Below are positions 46,664 to 55,425 of a stretch of DNA of 60,449 nt, one piece after another. Positions within the stretch are counted from its first letter, which is position 1. Each line of letters starts with the position of its first letter. The stretch is from an uncultured Alphaproteobacteria bacterium. GTDB lineage: Bacteria > Pseudomonadota > Alphaproteobacteria > Rhizobiales > Ancalomicrobiaceae. The translations under genes were made by a program, and so were the position numbers. The stretch is taken from the NCBI GenBank assembly GCA_937864925.1, contig CALMFH010000027.1, positions 1 through 60,449 of the forward strand, read 5' to 3'. The notes under the pieces were generated by a model. It worked only from the letters and a program-made list of their open reading frames with translations. It ran no database searches and was not told where the DNA came from.

Positions 46664-47868
46664 CCGCGCCCACCTCGCCCCCACCGCGCCGGCCGTTGCG
46701 TCTCGGGGTGATCGGCCTCGGTCGCGCCTTCGTGCTGATGCTGCCGACGCTGCGCGCCCATCCGGCGCTACGCCTCGTCGCCGCGATGGATCCGCGCCCC
46801 GAGGCGCGCGACCGCTTCGTCGCCGAGTTCGGCGGCCGCGCTCATACGACGGTCGCGGCGCTCTGCGCCGACCCGGAGGTCGAGGCGATCTACGTCGCCT
46901 CGCCGCACGGCTTCCACCGCGAGCAGGTGATCGCGGCGCTCGAGGCCGGCCGCCACGTCCTGGTCGAGAAGCCGATGGCGCTCGACCTCGCCTCCTGCAT
47001 GGCGATGGTCGCGGCGGCGGAAAGGGTGGGCGTCCATCTCCTGGTCGGACACAGCCACAGCTTCGACGCGCCCGTTCTCCACGCCCGCCGGGCGATCGAT
47101 GCCGGCACGCACGGCCGGCTGAGGATGATCACCGCCCTGAACTTCACCGATTTCCTCTATCGGCCGCGCCGACCGGAAGAACTCGACACCGCCCAGGGCG
47201 GCGGCGTGGTGTGGAGCCAGGCGGCGCATCAGGTCGACGTCGTCCGCCTCCTCGGCGGCGGACTTGTGAAGACCGTCCGCGCCACCGCCGCGGTCTGGGA
47301 TCCGTCACGCCGCAGCGAGACCGCCTACAATGCCCTTCTCACCTTCACCGACGGCGCCTCGGCGACGCTCACCTACAGCGGCGCCGGCCATTTCGACACC
47401 GACGAGCTCTGTGGTTGGATCGGCGAACTCGGCCAGCGCCGCGACCCGGCCGAGCACGGCCGCGCCCGGGCCCGGCTGGCCGGCCGCAGCGAAGCCGACG
47501 AGATCGCTCTCAAGGCGGCGCGCACCTATGGTGCCGGCGCCGGTGGCGACGCGACGCCGCCCGTCGCCCACAACCACTTCGGCTTCGTCGTCGCCTCTTG
47601 CGATCACGCCGATCTGAGGCCGACGGCCGACGGTGTGCACATCTACGCCGACCACGGCCGACGCTTCGAGGCGCTGCCGCCGCCGGTGGTAGCGCGCGCC
47701 GAAGTGATCGACGAACTCTGGGCGGCGGCGGTCGAGGGTGTGCCCCCGATCCACGACGGCGCCTGGGGCATGGCGACGCTTGAAGTCTGCGGGGCGATCC
47801 TCCAGTCTGCCGCCGAAGATCGCGAGGTCGTCCTCCACCACCAGGTCGTTCCAGGGGACCGGCGATGA
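46660..47868 (+). CDS. pht4: Gfo/Idh/MocA-family oxidoreductase, probable phthalate dihydrodiol dehydrogenase
   Basis: A 402-residue dehydrogenase starting at GTG 46660, which overlaps the reductase stop. The NAD-binding Rossmann motif is GVIGLGRAFVLML (near 17-29), followed by AIYVASPHGFHREQ and the family lysine in VLVEKPMALD. The central YRPRRPEELDTAQGGGVVWSQAAHQ contains the His expected at the active site. Phthalate 4,5-cis-dihydrodiol dehydrogenases (Pht4/OphB) belong to this family, and context with oxygenase, reductase and decarboxylase makes this the likely activity. It overlaps marR by four bases. Confidence 0.85.
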   Translation: MTAPTSPPPRRPLRLGVIGLGRAFVLMLPTLRAHPALRLVAAMDPRPEARDRFVAEFGGRAHTTVAALCADPEVEAIYVASPHGFHREQVIAALEAGRHVLVEKPMALDLASCMAMVAAAERVGVHLLVGHSHSFDAPVLHARRAIDAGTHGRLRMITALNFTDFLYRPRRPEELDTAQGGGVVWSQAAHQVDVVRLLGGGLVKTVRATAAVWDPSRRSETAYNALLTFTDGASATLTYSGAGHFDTDELCGWIGELGQRRDPAEHGRARARLAGRSEADEIALKAARTYGAGAGGDATPPVAHNHFGFVVASCDHADLRPTADGVHIYADHGRRFEALPPPVVARAEVIDELWAAAVEGVPPIHDGAWGMATLEVCGAILQSAAEDREVVLHHQVVPGDRR

Positions 47869-48494
47869 CCAAGAAGACCTCCGACACCCGCGCGAAGCTG
47901 CCCGGCAGCAAGGGCTCGGCCGCCGCCAAGCCGGCGATCGAGGCGGCCGCGGCCGAAGCGACCCTCAAGCACTGGCTCGAGGACGTCCCCGATGATCGCC
48001 TCGCCCATCTGATCAAGGACGCGACCCGCGGCCTCACCCGCAGCCTGCAGCGCCGCCTCGCCGAACACTCGGTCTCCTTCGGCCACTGGACCTTCCTGCG
48101 CATCCTGTGGAACCGCGACGGTCTGACCCAGCGCGAGTTGGCCGAAAGGGCGGGCCTGATGGAACCGACGGCCTTCACCGCGCTCGTGGCGATGGAGAAG
48201 CTCGGCTACGTCGACCGCATCCACGCCCCCGAAGGCGGCGGCCGCAAGGTCTTCGTCCATCTGACCGACGCCGGGCGAGCGCTGAAGGACGTGCTGGTGC
48301 CGTTGGCGGTCGAGGTCAACGAACTCGCCGTCGCCGGGGTCAGCGAAGACGACATCGCCGCCACCCGGCGCACCCTGCTCGCCATGGTCCGCAACCTCTC
48401 CGTCGACGAGATCGAGGCGGCCAAGCAGGATCGCCGCATCCTGTCGACACGAGAATTCGCCCGCCTGATCGACCGCGCCGAAGCCGACCGCTAG
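47865..48494 (+). CDS. MarR-family transcriptional regulator
   Basis: A 209-residue winged-helix regulator with an extended Lys/Ala-rich N terminus (about residues 1-40). The MarR core has SFGHWTFLRILWNRDGLTQ split near 68-86, the recognition helix LAERAGLMEPTAFTALVAME, and the wing RIHAPEGGGRKVFVHLT. MarR proteins typically repress aromatic-compound genes and release DNA on binding a phenolic or aromatic ligand. Its gene overlaps the dehydrogenase stop (ATGA), so it probably controls its own operon and the divergent one, through the palindromes described at 45420-45697. Confidence 0.9.
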   Translation: MTKKTSDTRAKLPGSKGSAAAKPAIEAAAAEATLKHWLEDVPDDRLAHLIKDATRGLTRSLQRRLAEHSVSFGHWTFLRILWNRDGLTQRELAERAGLMEPTAFTALVAMEKLGYVDRIHAPEGGGRKVFVHLTDAGRALKDVLVPLAVEVNELAVAGVSEDDIAATRRTLLAMVRNLSVDEIEAAKQDRRILSTREFARLIDRAEADR

Positions 48495-48614
48495 CGGCGG
48501 CCGGCTCCCTCGATCGTCCCGACTCCACTCCCGGTCTCACGGAACGCCGCCGCTCGGTGACCGCCCGTATCCGCACCGCTCCCCTTCGAAACGCCATCCC
48601 CGGAGGACCGCTCC

Positions 48615-49466
48615 GTGATCGACCACCGCGTCCCGCCCCATCTCCTCGCCGCAGAACTGAACCGCACCATCGAGGCGGCACTCGTCGAGGATGTCGGCTC
48701 CGGCGACATCACCTCCGAGACCGTCATCCCGGCGGACCTCCGCTTCTCCGGCGCGATGGTCGCCCGCCAGGAACTGGTGGTCGCCGGGCTCGACTTCGTC
48801 CGCGACATCGTCCGCCGCCTTGCGCCGACGGCCTGGGTGCTGACCGAAGTCGCCGACGGCGATCGGGTCGAAGCCGGTCGGATTCTCTGCACCATCGACG
48901 GCCCGGCTCGCGGTCTGCTGACCGCCGAGCGCACCGCCCTCAATCTCCTGCAGCATCTCTCCGGCATCGCCACGGCGACCCGCACCTACGCCGATCTGAT
49001 CGCCGGCACCGGCTGCACCCTGCTCGACACCCGCAAGACCATCCCCGGCCTGCGTCATCTGGCGAAATATGCCTCGCGCCTCGGCGGCGCGGTCAATCAC
49101 CGCATCGGCCTCTATGACGCGGTGCTGATCAAGGACAACCACGTCGCGGTGTGCGGCGGCGTCGGCGAGGCGGTGCGCCGCTGCCGCGCCGCGGAGCTGC
49201 CGGCGATCGAGGTCGAATGCGACCGGCTGGAACAGGTCGCCGAAGCGGTGGCGGCAGGTCCCGACACCATCCTCCTCGACAACATGACCATCCCGATGCT
49301 GCGCGACGCCGTCCGTCTGGTCGCCGGACGCTGCCGGCTCGAAGCGTCCGGCGGCGTCACCCGCGAAACCATCCGCGCCATCGCCGAGACCGGGGTCGAC
49401 TATGTCTCGGTCGGCCGCATCACCCAATCGGCTCCGGCCGTCGACATCGGCCTCGACTGGCGTTGA
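48615..49466 (+). CDS. nadC: Quinolinate phosphoribosyltransferase (nicotinate-nucleotide pyrophosphorylase)
   Basis: A 283-residue NadC. It has ALVEDVGSGDIT at the N terminus, DTRKTIPGLRHLAKYA near residue 136, the KDNHV loop, and EVECD with later ASGGV. It joins quinolinate and PRPP to make nicotinate mononucleotide in NAD synthesis. nadA and nadB are not beside it; instead it follows the phthalate genes. Burkholderia phthalate operons also carry this gene, where it is thought to offset interference by phthalate, a structural analogue of quinolinate. The gap from marR is 120 bases, so it may have its own promoter. Confidence 0.93.
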   Translation: MIDHRVPPHLLAAELNRTIEAALVEDVGSGDITSETVIPADLRFSGAMVARQELVVAGLDFVRDIVRRLAPTAWVLTEVADGDRVEAGRILCTIDGPARGLLTAERTALNLLQHLSGIATATRTYADLIAGTGCTLLDTRKTIPGLRHLAKYASRLGGAVNHRIGLYDAVLIKDNHVAVCGGVGEAVRRCRAAELPAIEVECDRLEQVAEAVAAGPDTILLDNMTIPMLRDAVRLVAGRCRLEASGGVTRETIRAIAETGVDYVSVGRITQSAPAVDIGLDWR

Positions 49467-49525
49467 CGCGCCACGTCGACGTGCACCTCGCCCTTCCTCT
49501 TCGAGCGCGTCTCCCTGCGCTCGCC

Positions 49526-49566
49526 TGGGGCGACCGAAGCGACCGTCGCTTCGGTCGCCCCATTTT
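49526..49566 (+). terminator. Strong terminator after nadC
   Basis: An 18-base arm starting TGGGGCGACC (49526-49543) is complementary to 49545-49562 and is followed by TTTT. It ends the plus-strand phthalate operon 60 bases after the nadC stop. Confidence 0.9.
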
Positions 49567-50051
49567 CCCACGGGACCGCGACATCACCGCTGGCGTCATG
49601 AGCACCGGCGGATCCTACGAGAGGCCGGATCGCATGTTCGCGCCGGAGCCGTCCGCCTGCGTCGCTCCTTCGATCCCGAAGTTCTGCGATACCATTGAAC
49701 ACGACGGGAGCCGGCGCGGCCCCTCGGCTCTCGAGACGCAGGATTCGCCGTCGGAGCCGATGCGGAGGTGCGTCCGACCGTCGACACCGCCGCAATGAGC
49801 CGGGCAGCGTGACAGCGGCGGCCGCGAACCGGTGGTGGTCCGACGCCGCCGTGCTGGCATCGCGACGTCGCTTCGGCCACCCCCGTGGTTCGCCAGTTCC
49901 GCGCGTCAGCCGGGCATCCGATGACGTCGGCCGACCCCCGTCGCCCGACACGATTCCGGTCGGTCGCGGCGGCGATGAGCAACGGCCTGCGGTCGACCGC
50001 GCGATCTCGCGACGTCGCCGCCGACGAGTGGCGCGCCGCGGCCGGCTGCCG
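49567..50051. other. Gap without recognisable genes
   Basis: About 485 bases between the nadC terminator and the end of the hemerythrin gene. Open frames here are Arg/Ala/Pro-rich in all phases and look like high-GC noise. I see no RNA gene, repeat or clear mobile-element remnant in it. Confidence 0.5.
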
Positions 50052-50615
50052 TCAGCGCGGCCGTCCCCCGAAACCGTAGGGAGACGGCAGCCGATGAGCC
50101 AGCTTCTTGAAGAGCTCTCGGAATTCGCCCGCCGGCTGGGCACCGTCCTCGCGATAGAGTCGGTCGAGTTCGGCGAGATCGGTGGCGGTCAGCACCTTTC
50201 GGGCGAGCGGCAGGAGGTCGTGCTCCTCGAGGGCGATGTGGGCGACGGCCGCCTCGGCATAGCGCCGGGCGGTCCGTTCGAAGGTTTCGAAACCCTCCCC
50301 ACCGCGACTCTGATACCGGATGAAGGCCGCCGCCAGAGCGCCCATCTGCTCGCGTCCCTCGTCGTGTTGCGAAGACAGGCGTTCCACCAGCGCACGAGAC
50401 GCCGGTTCGCGCTCCGACAGCATCGGGAAGAGATACCGGTCCTCGCGCGGATGGTGGAGCTCCTCGGGTTCGCGGAGCACATAGTCGAGCAGTGTCGCCA
50501 GGAGCTTCCAATCCGGCGTGGCACCCGCCTTGATCTCGTCGAGAAGGTGACCGAGCGCCTGATAGATCGCCAGCATGGTCGCATGTTCTTCGTGAATGGT
50601 ATCGAGTGTGTTCAC
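50052..50615 (-). CDS. Hemerythrin HHE domain protein, last gene of second aromatic operon
   Basis: A 187-residue helical protein starting at GTG 50615, which overlaps the livF stop by four bases. Hemerythrin iron ligands are visible in series: H in TIHEEHATM, HH in EELHHPREDRYLF, H in SSQHDEGREQM, and H/E in AHIALEEHDLLPLA. Such domains bind a di-iron centre and O2 or NO, or protect iron-sulphur proteins. Its tight coupling to the transporter of an oxygenase operon suggests a role in O2 supply or iron-centre care, but this is inference. Confidence 0.88.
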   Translation of the reverse strand: MNTLDTIHEEHATMLAIYQALGHLLDEIKAGATPDWKLLATLLDYVLREPEELHHPREDRYLFPMLSEREPASRALVERLSSQHDEGREQMGALAAAFIRYQSRGGEGFETFERTARRYAEAAVAHIALEEHDLLPLARKVLTATDLAELDRLYREDGAQPAGEFRELFKKLAHRLPSPYGFGGRPR

Positions 50616-51334
50616 GGTCTCACGTCCTGATGGTTCCGCACACCGAGCCACCGTTCGAGACGTTCCGGCTCGTCGCGCAACGTGCCGGCGGCGCCCCAAT
50701 AGACGGTCCTGCCGCGTTCGAGCACGAGCGCGCGGTGGGCGAGCGGCAGAATCTTGTTCGCGTGTTGCTCGACCAGGACGACGCTCATACCGCCATCGGC
50801 GACCAGGCTGCGGATGACGTTGAGCAGTTCCTGGACGATGATCGGCGCCAGCCCCTCGAGCGGTTCGTCGAGCAGCAGAAGTTTGGGGTTGAGCATCAGC
50901 GCCCGTCCCATCGACAGCATCTGCTGTTCGCCTCCGGAGAGTTGGTTGCCCAGGTTCTGGCGCCGTTCCTCGAGTCGAGGGAAGATGTCGTAGACCCGGC
51001 GTAGCGTCCAGGGGCCGTCGACGGCGACGACCGTCAGATTCTCCTCGACGGTCAGGGAGGGAAACACGTCGCGCTCCTGCGGCACCCAACCGATGCCGAG
51101 CTGGGCGCGACGTTGAGAGCGGACGCGGGCGATGTCGCGGCCGCGGAAGACCAACTCGCCGGCGTGCAGATCGGCGGCGCCGATCAACGTCGCGAGCAAG
51201 GTCGTCTTGCCGACGCCGTTGCGCCCGAGAAGCGCCAGGCATTCCCCCTCGTCGAGAGAGAAACTCATGTCGTCGATGACGACCGCGTCGCCGTAACCGG
51301 ATCGGACGCCGGTCAACTTCAACAGTTCAGACAA
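50612..51334 (-). CDS. livF: Liv-type ABC transporter ATPase LivF (second aromatic operon)
   Basis: A 240-residue ATPase with Walker A GRNGVGKTTLL, signature QLSGGEQQMLSMGRALM, and Walker B LLLLDEPLEGLAP. It powers the importer with LivG. It overlaps livG by eight bases and the hemerythrin gene by four. The transported molecule is unknown; an aromatic acid is likely because the operon starts with a ring-hydroxylating dioxygenase. Confidence 0.93.
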   Translation of the reverse strand: MSELLKLTGVRSGYGDAVVIDDMSFSLDEGECLALLGRNGVGKTTLLATLIGAADLHAGELVFRGRDIARVRSQRRAQLGIGWVPQERDVFPSLTVEENLTVVAVDGPWTLRRVYDIFPRLEERRQNLGNQLSGGEQQMLSMGRALMLNPKLLLLDEPLEGLAPIIVQELLNVIRSLVADGGMSVVLVEQHANKILPLAHRALVLERGRTVYWGAAGTLRDEPERLERWLGVRNHQDVRP

Positions 51335-52082
51335 CGATCGCCTCCCCGAGATAGACTTCGCGAACCCGCGGATCTTTCGCGATCTGCTCCGGCGAGCCTT
51401 CGGTCAGGACACCACCGTTCACCAGGACGGTGATCCGATCGGCGAAGCCGAACACCAGCTCCATGTCGTGCTCGATGAGCAGAACCGTCACGTCGCGCGG
51501 CAGAGCCGAGATGGTCCGGAAGAGCTCACCGCTCTCCCCCTGCGGTACACCGGCGGCCGGCTCGTCGAGCAGCAGCACGGTGGGCTTGGCTGCGAGGGCG
51601 AGCGCGATCTCCAACAGGCGCTGGCGGCCGTAGGAGAGTGCCTTCGTCGGCAGATGCGCGACCTCCGCGAGCCCGAGCAGTTCGACGACGTTCCATGCCT
51701 CTGCGATCGAACCACCACAGGCCGACCGGCGCCGCCAGGAGACCGCACCCAGGCCGAGCCGTTCGTTGGTGGCCAGAAGAACGGATTCGAGAACGGTCAG
51801 GTCGTTGAACAACCGATTGATCTGGAAGGTGCGGACGAGCCCGCGCCCCACCCGCTCGTGTTGTCCGAGGCGTGTGATGTCGGCCCCGTTCAGCTCGATC
51901 CGCCCCGCCGAAGGTTCGAGGAACCCGGTCAGCAGGTTGATCAGCGTCGTCTTGCCGGCGCCGTTGGGGCCGATGATCGCTTGGCGGGCCCCGGTTTCGA
52001 CGGTCAGGCCGACATCGTTGGTGACGACGAAGGATCCGAAGCGCTTGGTCAGCCCCACGGTCCGGATGGCTGGCGTGGTCAT
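51327..52082 (-). CDS. livG: Liv-type ABC transporter ATPase LivG (second aromatic operon)
   Basis: A 251-residue ATPase. Walker A is GPNGAGKTT, the signature is the LivG-type KALSYGRQRLLEIALALA, and Walker B TVLLLDEPAAGVP. ATG 52082 overlaps the livM stop by four bases. The longer frame upstream is a shadow of livM. Confidence 0.93.
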   Translation of the reverse strand: MTTPAIRTVGLTKRFGSFVVTNDVGLTVETGARQAIIGPNGAGKTTLINLLTGFLEPSAGRIELNGADITRLGQHERVGRGLVRTFQINRLFNDLTVLESVLLATNERLGLGAVSWRRRSACGGSIAEAWNVVELLGLAEVAHLPTKALSYGRQRLLEIALALAAKPTVLLLDEPAAGVPQGESGELFRTISALPRDVTVLLIEHDMELVFGFADRITVLVNGGVLTEGSPEQIAKDPRVREVYLGEAIVV

Positions 52083-53074
52083 GGCGCCGTTCCTCCCTTC
52101 CACAGATGGTCGCGCAGCCGGCTCAGACCACCGGTCAGCCCATCTTTGGCGAAGAGCACGATGAGGATCAGCAACGTGCCCATCCAGAATTGCCAGTACA
52201 TCGGGTTGATCTCGGACAGCAGGTGATGGGCGACCGAGAAGACGATGGCGCCGAGCAGCGCACCGTAGAGGTTGCCGGCACCGCCGAGGACCAGGATGAG
52301 CATCAATTCGGCGGAGCGGTGGAACGACAGTGCGTCGAGCGAAACGAACTGGGTGGTCTGGGCGAGCAGCGCGCCGGCGATCCCCGCCACCGCACCGCCG
52401 ATCGCATAGGCGACGGTCAGTCGGCGGTCGACGGGAACCCCGAGCGCCGGCATGCGTTGCGGATTGAGCCGGATACCGGCCAGCGCAAGGCCGAAGGGGC
52501 TGCTCTTCAGCCGGCGCAACCCGAGGAAGACCAGAAACAACACGGCGAGGGCATACCAATAGGCGACGGTGCCGCCGAGATCGAACTCGATCTTCCCGAA
52601 CAGGGGCGCGATGACGATACCCTGCAGGCCGTCGACGCCGCCGGTCACCGCGCTCCACTTGTTGGCCGCCTCGTAGAGGATGCCGGCCACCGCGACGGTG
52701 ATGAGGAGGCGGGTGAGATCACGTCCGCCGAGCAGCAGCGGCGCGGCGAGGACACCGAGCAGGGACGTGGCGACCATGGCGACCACCAGTCCGAGCAACG
52801 GATCGCCGTCGACGTGGATGGCGAAGAGCCCGGCGGTGTAGCCTCCCAGGCCGAAGAAGGCGGCCTGGCCGAGCGACAGGATGCCGGCGATACCGAGGAC
52901 CAGGTCGAGCGAGAGGCAGAAGAGCCCGAGAATCGCGATCTGCGACAGGAACAGGTGATCATCGGGCAAGACGAAGGGAGCGACGAGCGCGGCACACCAG
53001 AAGACCGTTTCGGGCGATTTCCAACGCTCCCGCTCGCGAAGGCGGACGGCGGCCGCTTCCCAGGACGGGGTCAT
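52079..53074 (-). CDS. livM: Liv-type ABC transporter permease LivM (second aromatic operon)
   Basis: A 331-residue permease with about nine to ten membrane helices. LivM hallmarks are GIAGILSLGQAAFFGLGGYTAG (residues about 62-83) and the ABC-interaction loop GLALAGIRLNPQRMPALGV. It overlaps livH and livG by four bases each, so the three are translationally coupled. Confidence 0.93.
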   Translation of the reverse strand: MTPSWEAAAVRLRERERWKSPETVFWCAALVAPFVLPDDHLFLSQIAILGLFCLSLDLVLGIAGILSLGQAAFFGLGGYTAGLFAIHVDGDPLLGLVVAMVATSLLGVLAAPLLLGGRDLTRLLITVAVAGILYEAANKWSAVTGGVDGLQGIVIAPLFGKIEFDLGGTVAYWYALAVLFLVFLGLRRLKSSPFGLALAGIRLNPQRMPALGVPVDRRLTVAYAIGGAVAGIAGALLAQTTQFVSLDALSFHRSAELMLILVLGGAGNLYGALLGAIVFSVAHHLLSEINPMYWQFWMGTLLILIVLFAKDGLTGGLSRLRDHLWKGGTAP

Positions 53075-53931
53075 GATCTTCCTCCGAATTTCGGCAGCAA
53101 TCCCCGCGAACGGGCCACCAATACGGCCAGCATCAGGACGTAGATGACGAAGGCGCCCAATTCCGGGACGTAGTATTTACCGACGACGTCGAATACGCCG
53201 ATCGACATGGAGGCGAGGAACGACCCGCGAATGCTACCGGGACCACCCATGATGACGACGATCAAGAAGTAGACGACGTATTTGATCGCGAAGACCGGAT
53301 CGAGCCCGAGCATCTGAGTTCCGAGCGCCCCGCCGAGACCGGCGAGCGCCGAACCGACCGCAAAAGTGATGGTGAAGATGCGATCGACCTCGATGCCGAC
53401 GCCGCGGGCCGTCCGCGGATTGTCGACGGCGGCCCGCAGGCTCGCTCCGAACCGAGTCGAGGTGAGTATCCTCTGCAGCGCGGCGGCGATGGCGATGGCG
53501 ACGACGATCAGAAACGACCGGTAGCTGTCGAATCCGACGCCGAAGGCTTCGATTCGCCCCTGGAGGAAGGCCGGCAGTTCGATCACCTGGACGCCGGATC
53601 CGAAGAAATAGGCCGCCAGCGAGATCGAGACGAAGATGAGACCGACCGTGAACAGCACGTGATCCATGTGCGACGCCGCATAGAGCCGCCGATAGAGCAG
53701 CCTCTCGAGGGTCGCGCCCACGACCAGACTGCACAGGGTGGAAAGGGCGAGGGCCCCGAGGAACGGAACCCCCCACCGATTGACCAGCAGAACTCCGACA
53801 TACCCACCCAGCATCGCGAACGCGCCGTTGGCCAGGTTGACGAAATTCATCAGGCCGAGCGTCACCGATAGGCCGACGCTGATCAGAAAGAGCAGCATCC
53901 CGAGCGCGATGCCGTCGAAGACAATGGTCAT
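53071..53931 (-). CDS. livH: Liv-type ABC transporter permease LivH (second aromatic operon)
   Basis: A 286-residue permease. The N-terminal FLISVGLSVTLGLMNFVNLANGAFAMLG and the loop ASLRAAVDNPRTARGVGI are LivH signatures, with about eight membrane helices. It forms the channel with LivM. It starts 51 bases after the binding-protein stop and overlaps livM. Confidence 0.93.
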   Translation of the reverse strand: MTIVFDGIALGMLLFLISVGLSVTLGLMNFVNLANGAFAMLGGYVGVLLVNRWGVPFLGALALSTLCSLVVGATLERLLYRRLYAASHMDHVLFTVGLIFVSISLAAYFFGSGVQVIELPAFLQGRIEAFGVGFDSYRSFLIVVAIAIAAALQRILTSTRFGASLRAAVDNPRTARGVGIEVDRIFTITFAVGSALAGLGGALGTQMLGLDPVFAIKYVVYFLIVVIMGGPGSIRGSFLASMSIGVFDVVGKYYVPELGAFVIYVLMLAVLVARSRGLLPKFGGRS

Positions 53932-53982
53932 GTCGTCACCGTTTCACAGACAACGGGCGAAGATCTGGTCGGGCGACGAAGC

Positions 53983-55158
53983 TCAACGATCCTGCGGATC
54001 CCGAACACCGGGATAAGTGGCGAACTCGACGTTCTCGAGCCGACCGTCGACCTTCTCCGTCTTGCGGATGTACACCGACTGGACGATGTCGCGGGTCTCT
54101 GGATCGATCTGGACCGGGCCACGCGGGCTCGCCCAGGAGATGCCCTTGACCGCGTCCATGAACGCTTGCCCGGTGACCACCGTGCCTTTGGTTTCGGCGA
54201 CACGGGCGATCAGCGCGATGCCGTCGTAGCCTGCGACGGACATGTAGTTCGGGCGATCTTCGCCGTAGGCCTTGCGATAGGCCGCGACGTAGGCGTCGTT
54301 CTCGGGCGAGCGATGTGGTTCGGAATAGTTCGACGCGGTGATCACGCCGATCGCCGCATCACCGGTGGCGTCGATCACCGCCTCCTCCGTAAGGCTGGTG
54401 CCGAACAGTTTCATGCCCGCGGCTTCGAGGCCTCGTGACTTGAAGCCCTTGATGAAGGCGATCGAGAGTTCGCCCGGCGGCAGGAAGACGAACACCGCCT
54501 GTGGATTGGCGTCCTTGATCTTCTCGAGATAGGGTGAAGGGTCGGCATTGTTCAGCGGATAGCGGACGCTGCCGACGATCTCGCCACCGGCCTTGGTGAA
54601 GGTCTCTGTGAACTGCTTCTCGGAATCGTGGCCGGGGGAGTAGTCCGCGACCAGCGTGTAGACCTTGCGGACGCCGTTTTCGATCGCCCATTTCGCCATC
54701 GGTTCGGTGACCTGCGGCTGGGTCTGCGACACGCGGATGATGAAGGGGGACTTTCGGGTCAGGCCGGTGGTGGAAGCGTTCATCACGATCATCGGCACCT
54801 TGGCCTGGGTGGCCAGCGGCGCCACGGTCAGAGCCGACGGGGTGAGCCCGAAGCCGACGAGGAACGACACCTTGTCCTTGATCAGGAGCTGTTGGGCAAG
54901 CCGCTTCGACAGCTCGGGGGCGACACCGGTGTCGTCGGCGGTCACCAGTTCGACTTCACGGTCGCCGATCCTGCCGCCGTGCTGGGACAGGTAGAGCTTG
55001 GCGCCGTTCAGGATCTTGGTGCCGTAGATCGCGTAGGGGCCGGTGAAGGGCAGGATCACTCCGATCTTCAACGGTTCCGCCGCCAGGGCGGCGGAGGCGC
55101 AGGCGATCTGACCGACGATCGCGAACCGCAGGATGCGGCGAACAGTGTTTCCGAACAT
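53983..55158 (-). CDS. Liv-type periplasmic binding protein (second aromatic operon)
   Basis: A 391-residue solute-binding protein of the Peripla_BP_6 class. The signal peptide covers about residues 1-27 (ending AALAA). The mature start EPLKIGVILPFTGPYAIYG and the later GRIGDREVELVTADDTGVAP are typical. It feeds the LivHMGF importer encoded just downstream. The substrate is unknown; by position it should be the aromatic acid attacked by the upstream dioxygenase. ATG 55158 has a GGGAGG ribosome site. Confidence 0.92.
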   Translation of the reverse strand: MFGNTVRRILRFAIVGQIACASAALAAEPLKIGVILPFTGPYAIYGTKILNGAKLYLSQHGGRIGDREVELVTADDTGVAPELSKRLAQQLLIKDKVSFLVGFGLTPSALTVAPLATQAKVPMIVMNASTTGLTRKSPFIIRVSQTQPQVTEPMAKWAIENGVRKVYTLVADYSPGHDSEKQFTETFTKAGGEIVGSVRYPLNNADPSPYLEKIKDANPQAVFVFLPPGELSIAFIKGFKSRGLEAAGMKLFGTSLTEEAVIDATGDAAIGVITASNYSEPHRSPENDAYVAAYRKAYGEDRPNYMSVAGYDGIALIARVAETKGTVVTGQAFMDAVKGISWASPRGPVQIDPETRDIVQSVYIRKTEKVDGRLENVEFATYPGVRDPQDR

Positions 55159-55221
55159 GGGACCTCCCTTCGATTTCGAGAAATTCGCCTCTTCGACCGG
55201 GCGATGGATCGAGAAGCACGA

Positions 55222-55413
55222 TCAGGCGACCGTCCGTTCGACCTCCTTGACCTCCTGACAGTGGGTCATAACCGCCGTATCGGCCGACAAGTCGTCGATC
55301 GGCCGCGTTTCGATCCAGATACCGTCGCGCGGGTTGGCGACGACCTCGTGGATGGATCCGTCGTGCAGGCGCACGCGATCGCCGACCACGAGGTCCAACA
55401 GCTGTACGTACAT
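55222..55413 (-). CDS. 63-residue protein of unknown function in dioxygenase operon
   Basis: A 63-residue soluble protein starting at ATG 55413, six bases after a GGAGG ribosome site. It is predicted mostly beta: VQLLDLVVGDRVRLHDGS, then HEVVANPRDGIWIETR and a polar C-terminal end with one Cys. There is no signal peptide or membrane helix. It lies 12 bases after the beta-subunit gene and 63 before the transporter, inside the operon. I do not recognise the family. A small accessory to the oxygenase is one possibility. Confidence 0.72.
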   Translation of the reverse strand: MYVQLLDLVVGDRVRLHDGSIHEVVANPRDGIWIETRPIDDLSADTAVMTHCQEVKEVERTVA

Positions 55414-55425
55414 GGTAGCCTCCAA

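Noticed and set aside
49596-49982. 128-codon minus-strand frame after nadC
   Set aside because: Composition is Arg/Ala/Ser-rich with no ribosome site or recognisable segment, and several overlapping frames of equal quality exist in the same stretch.
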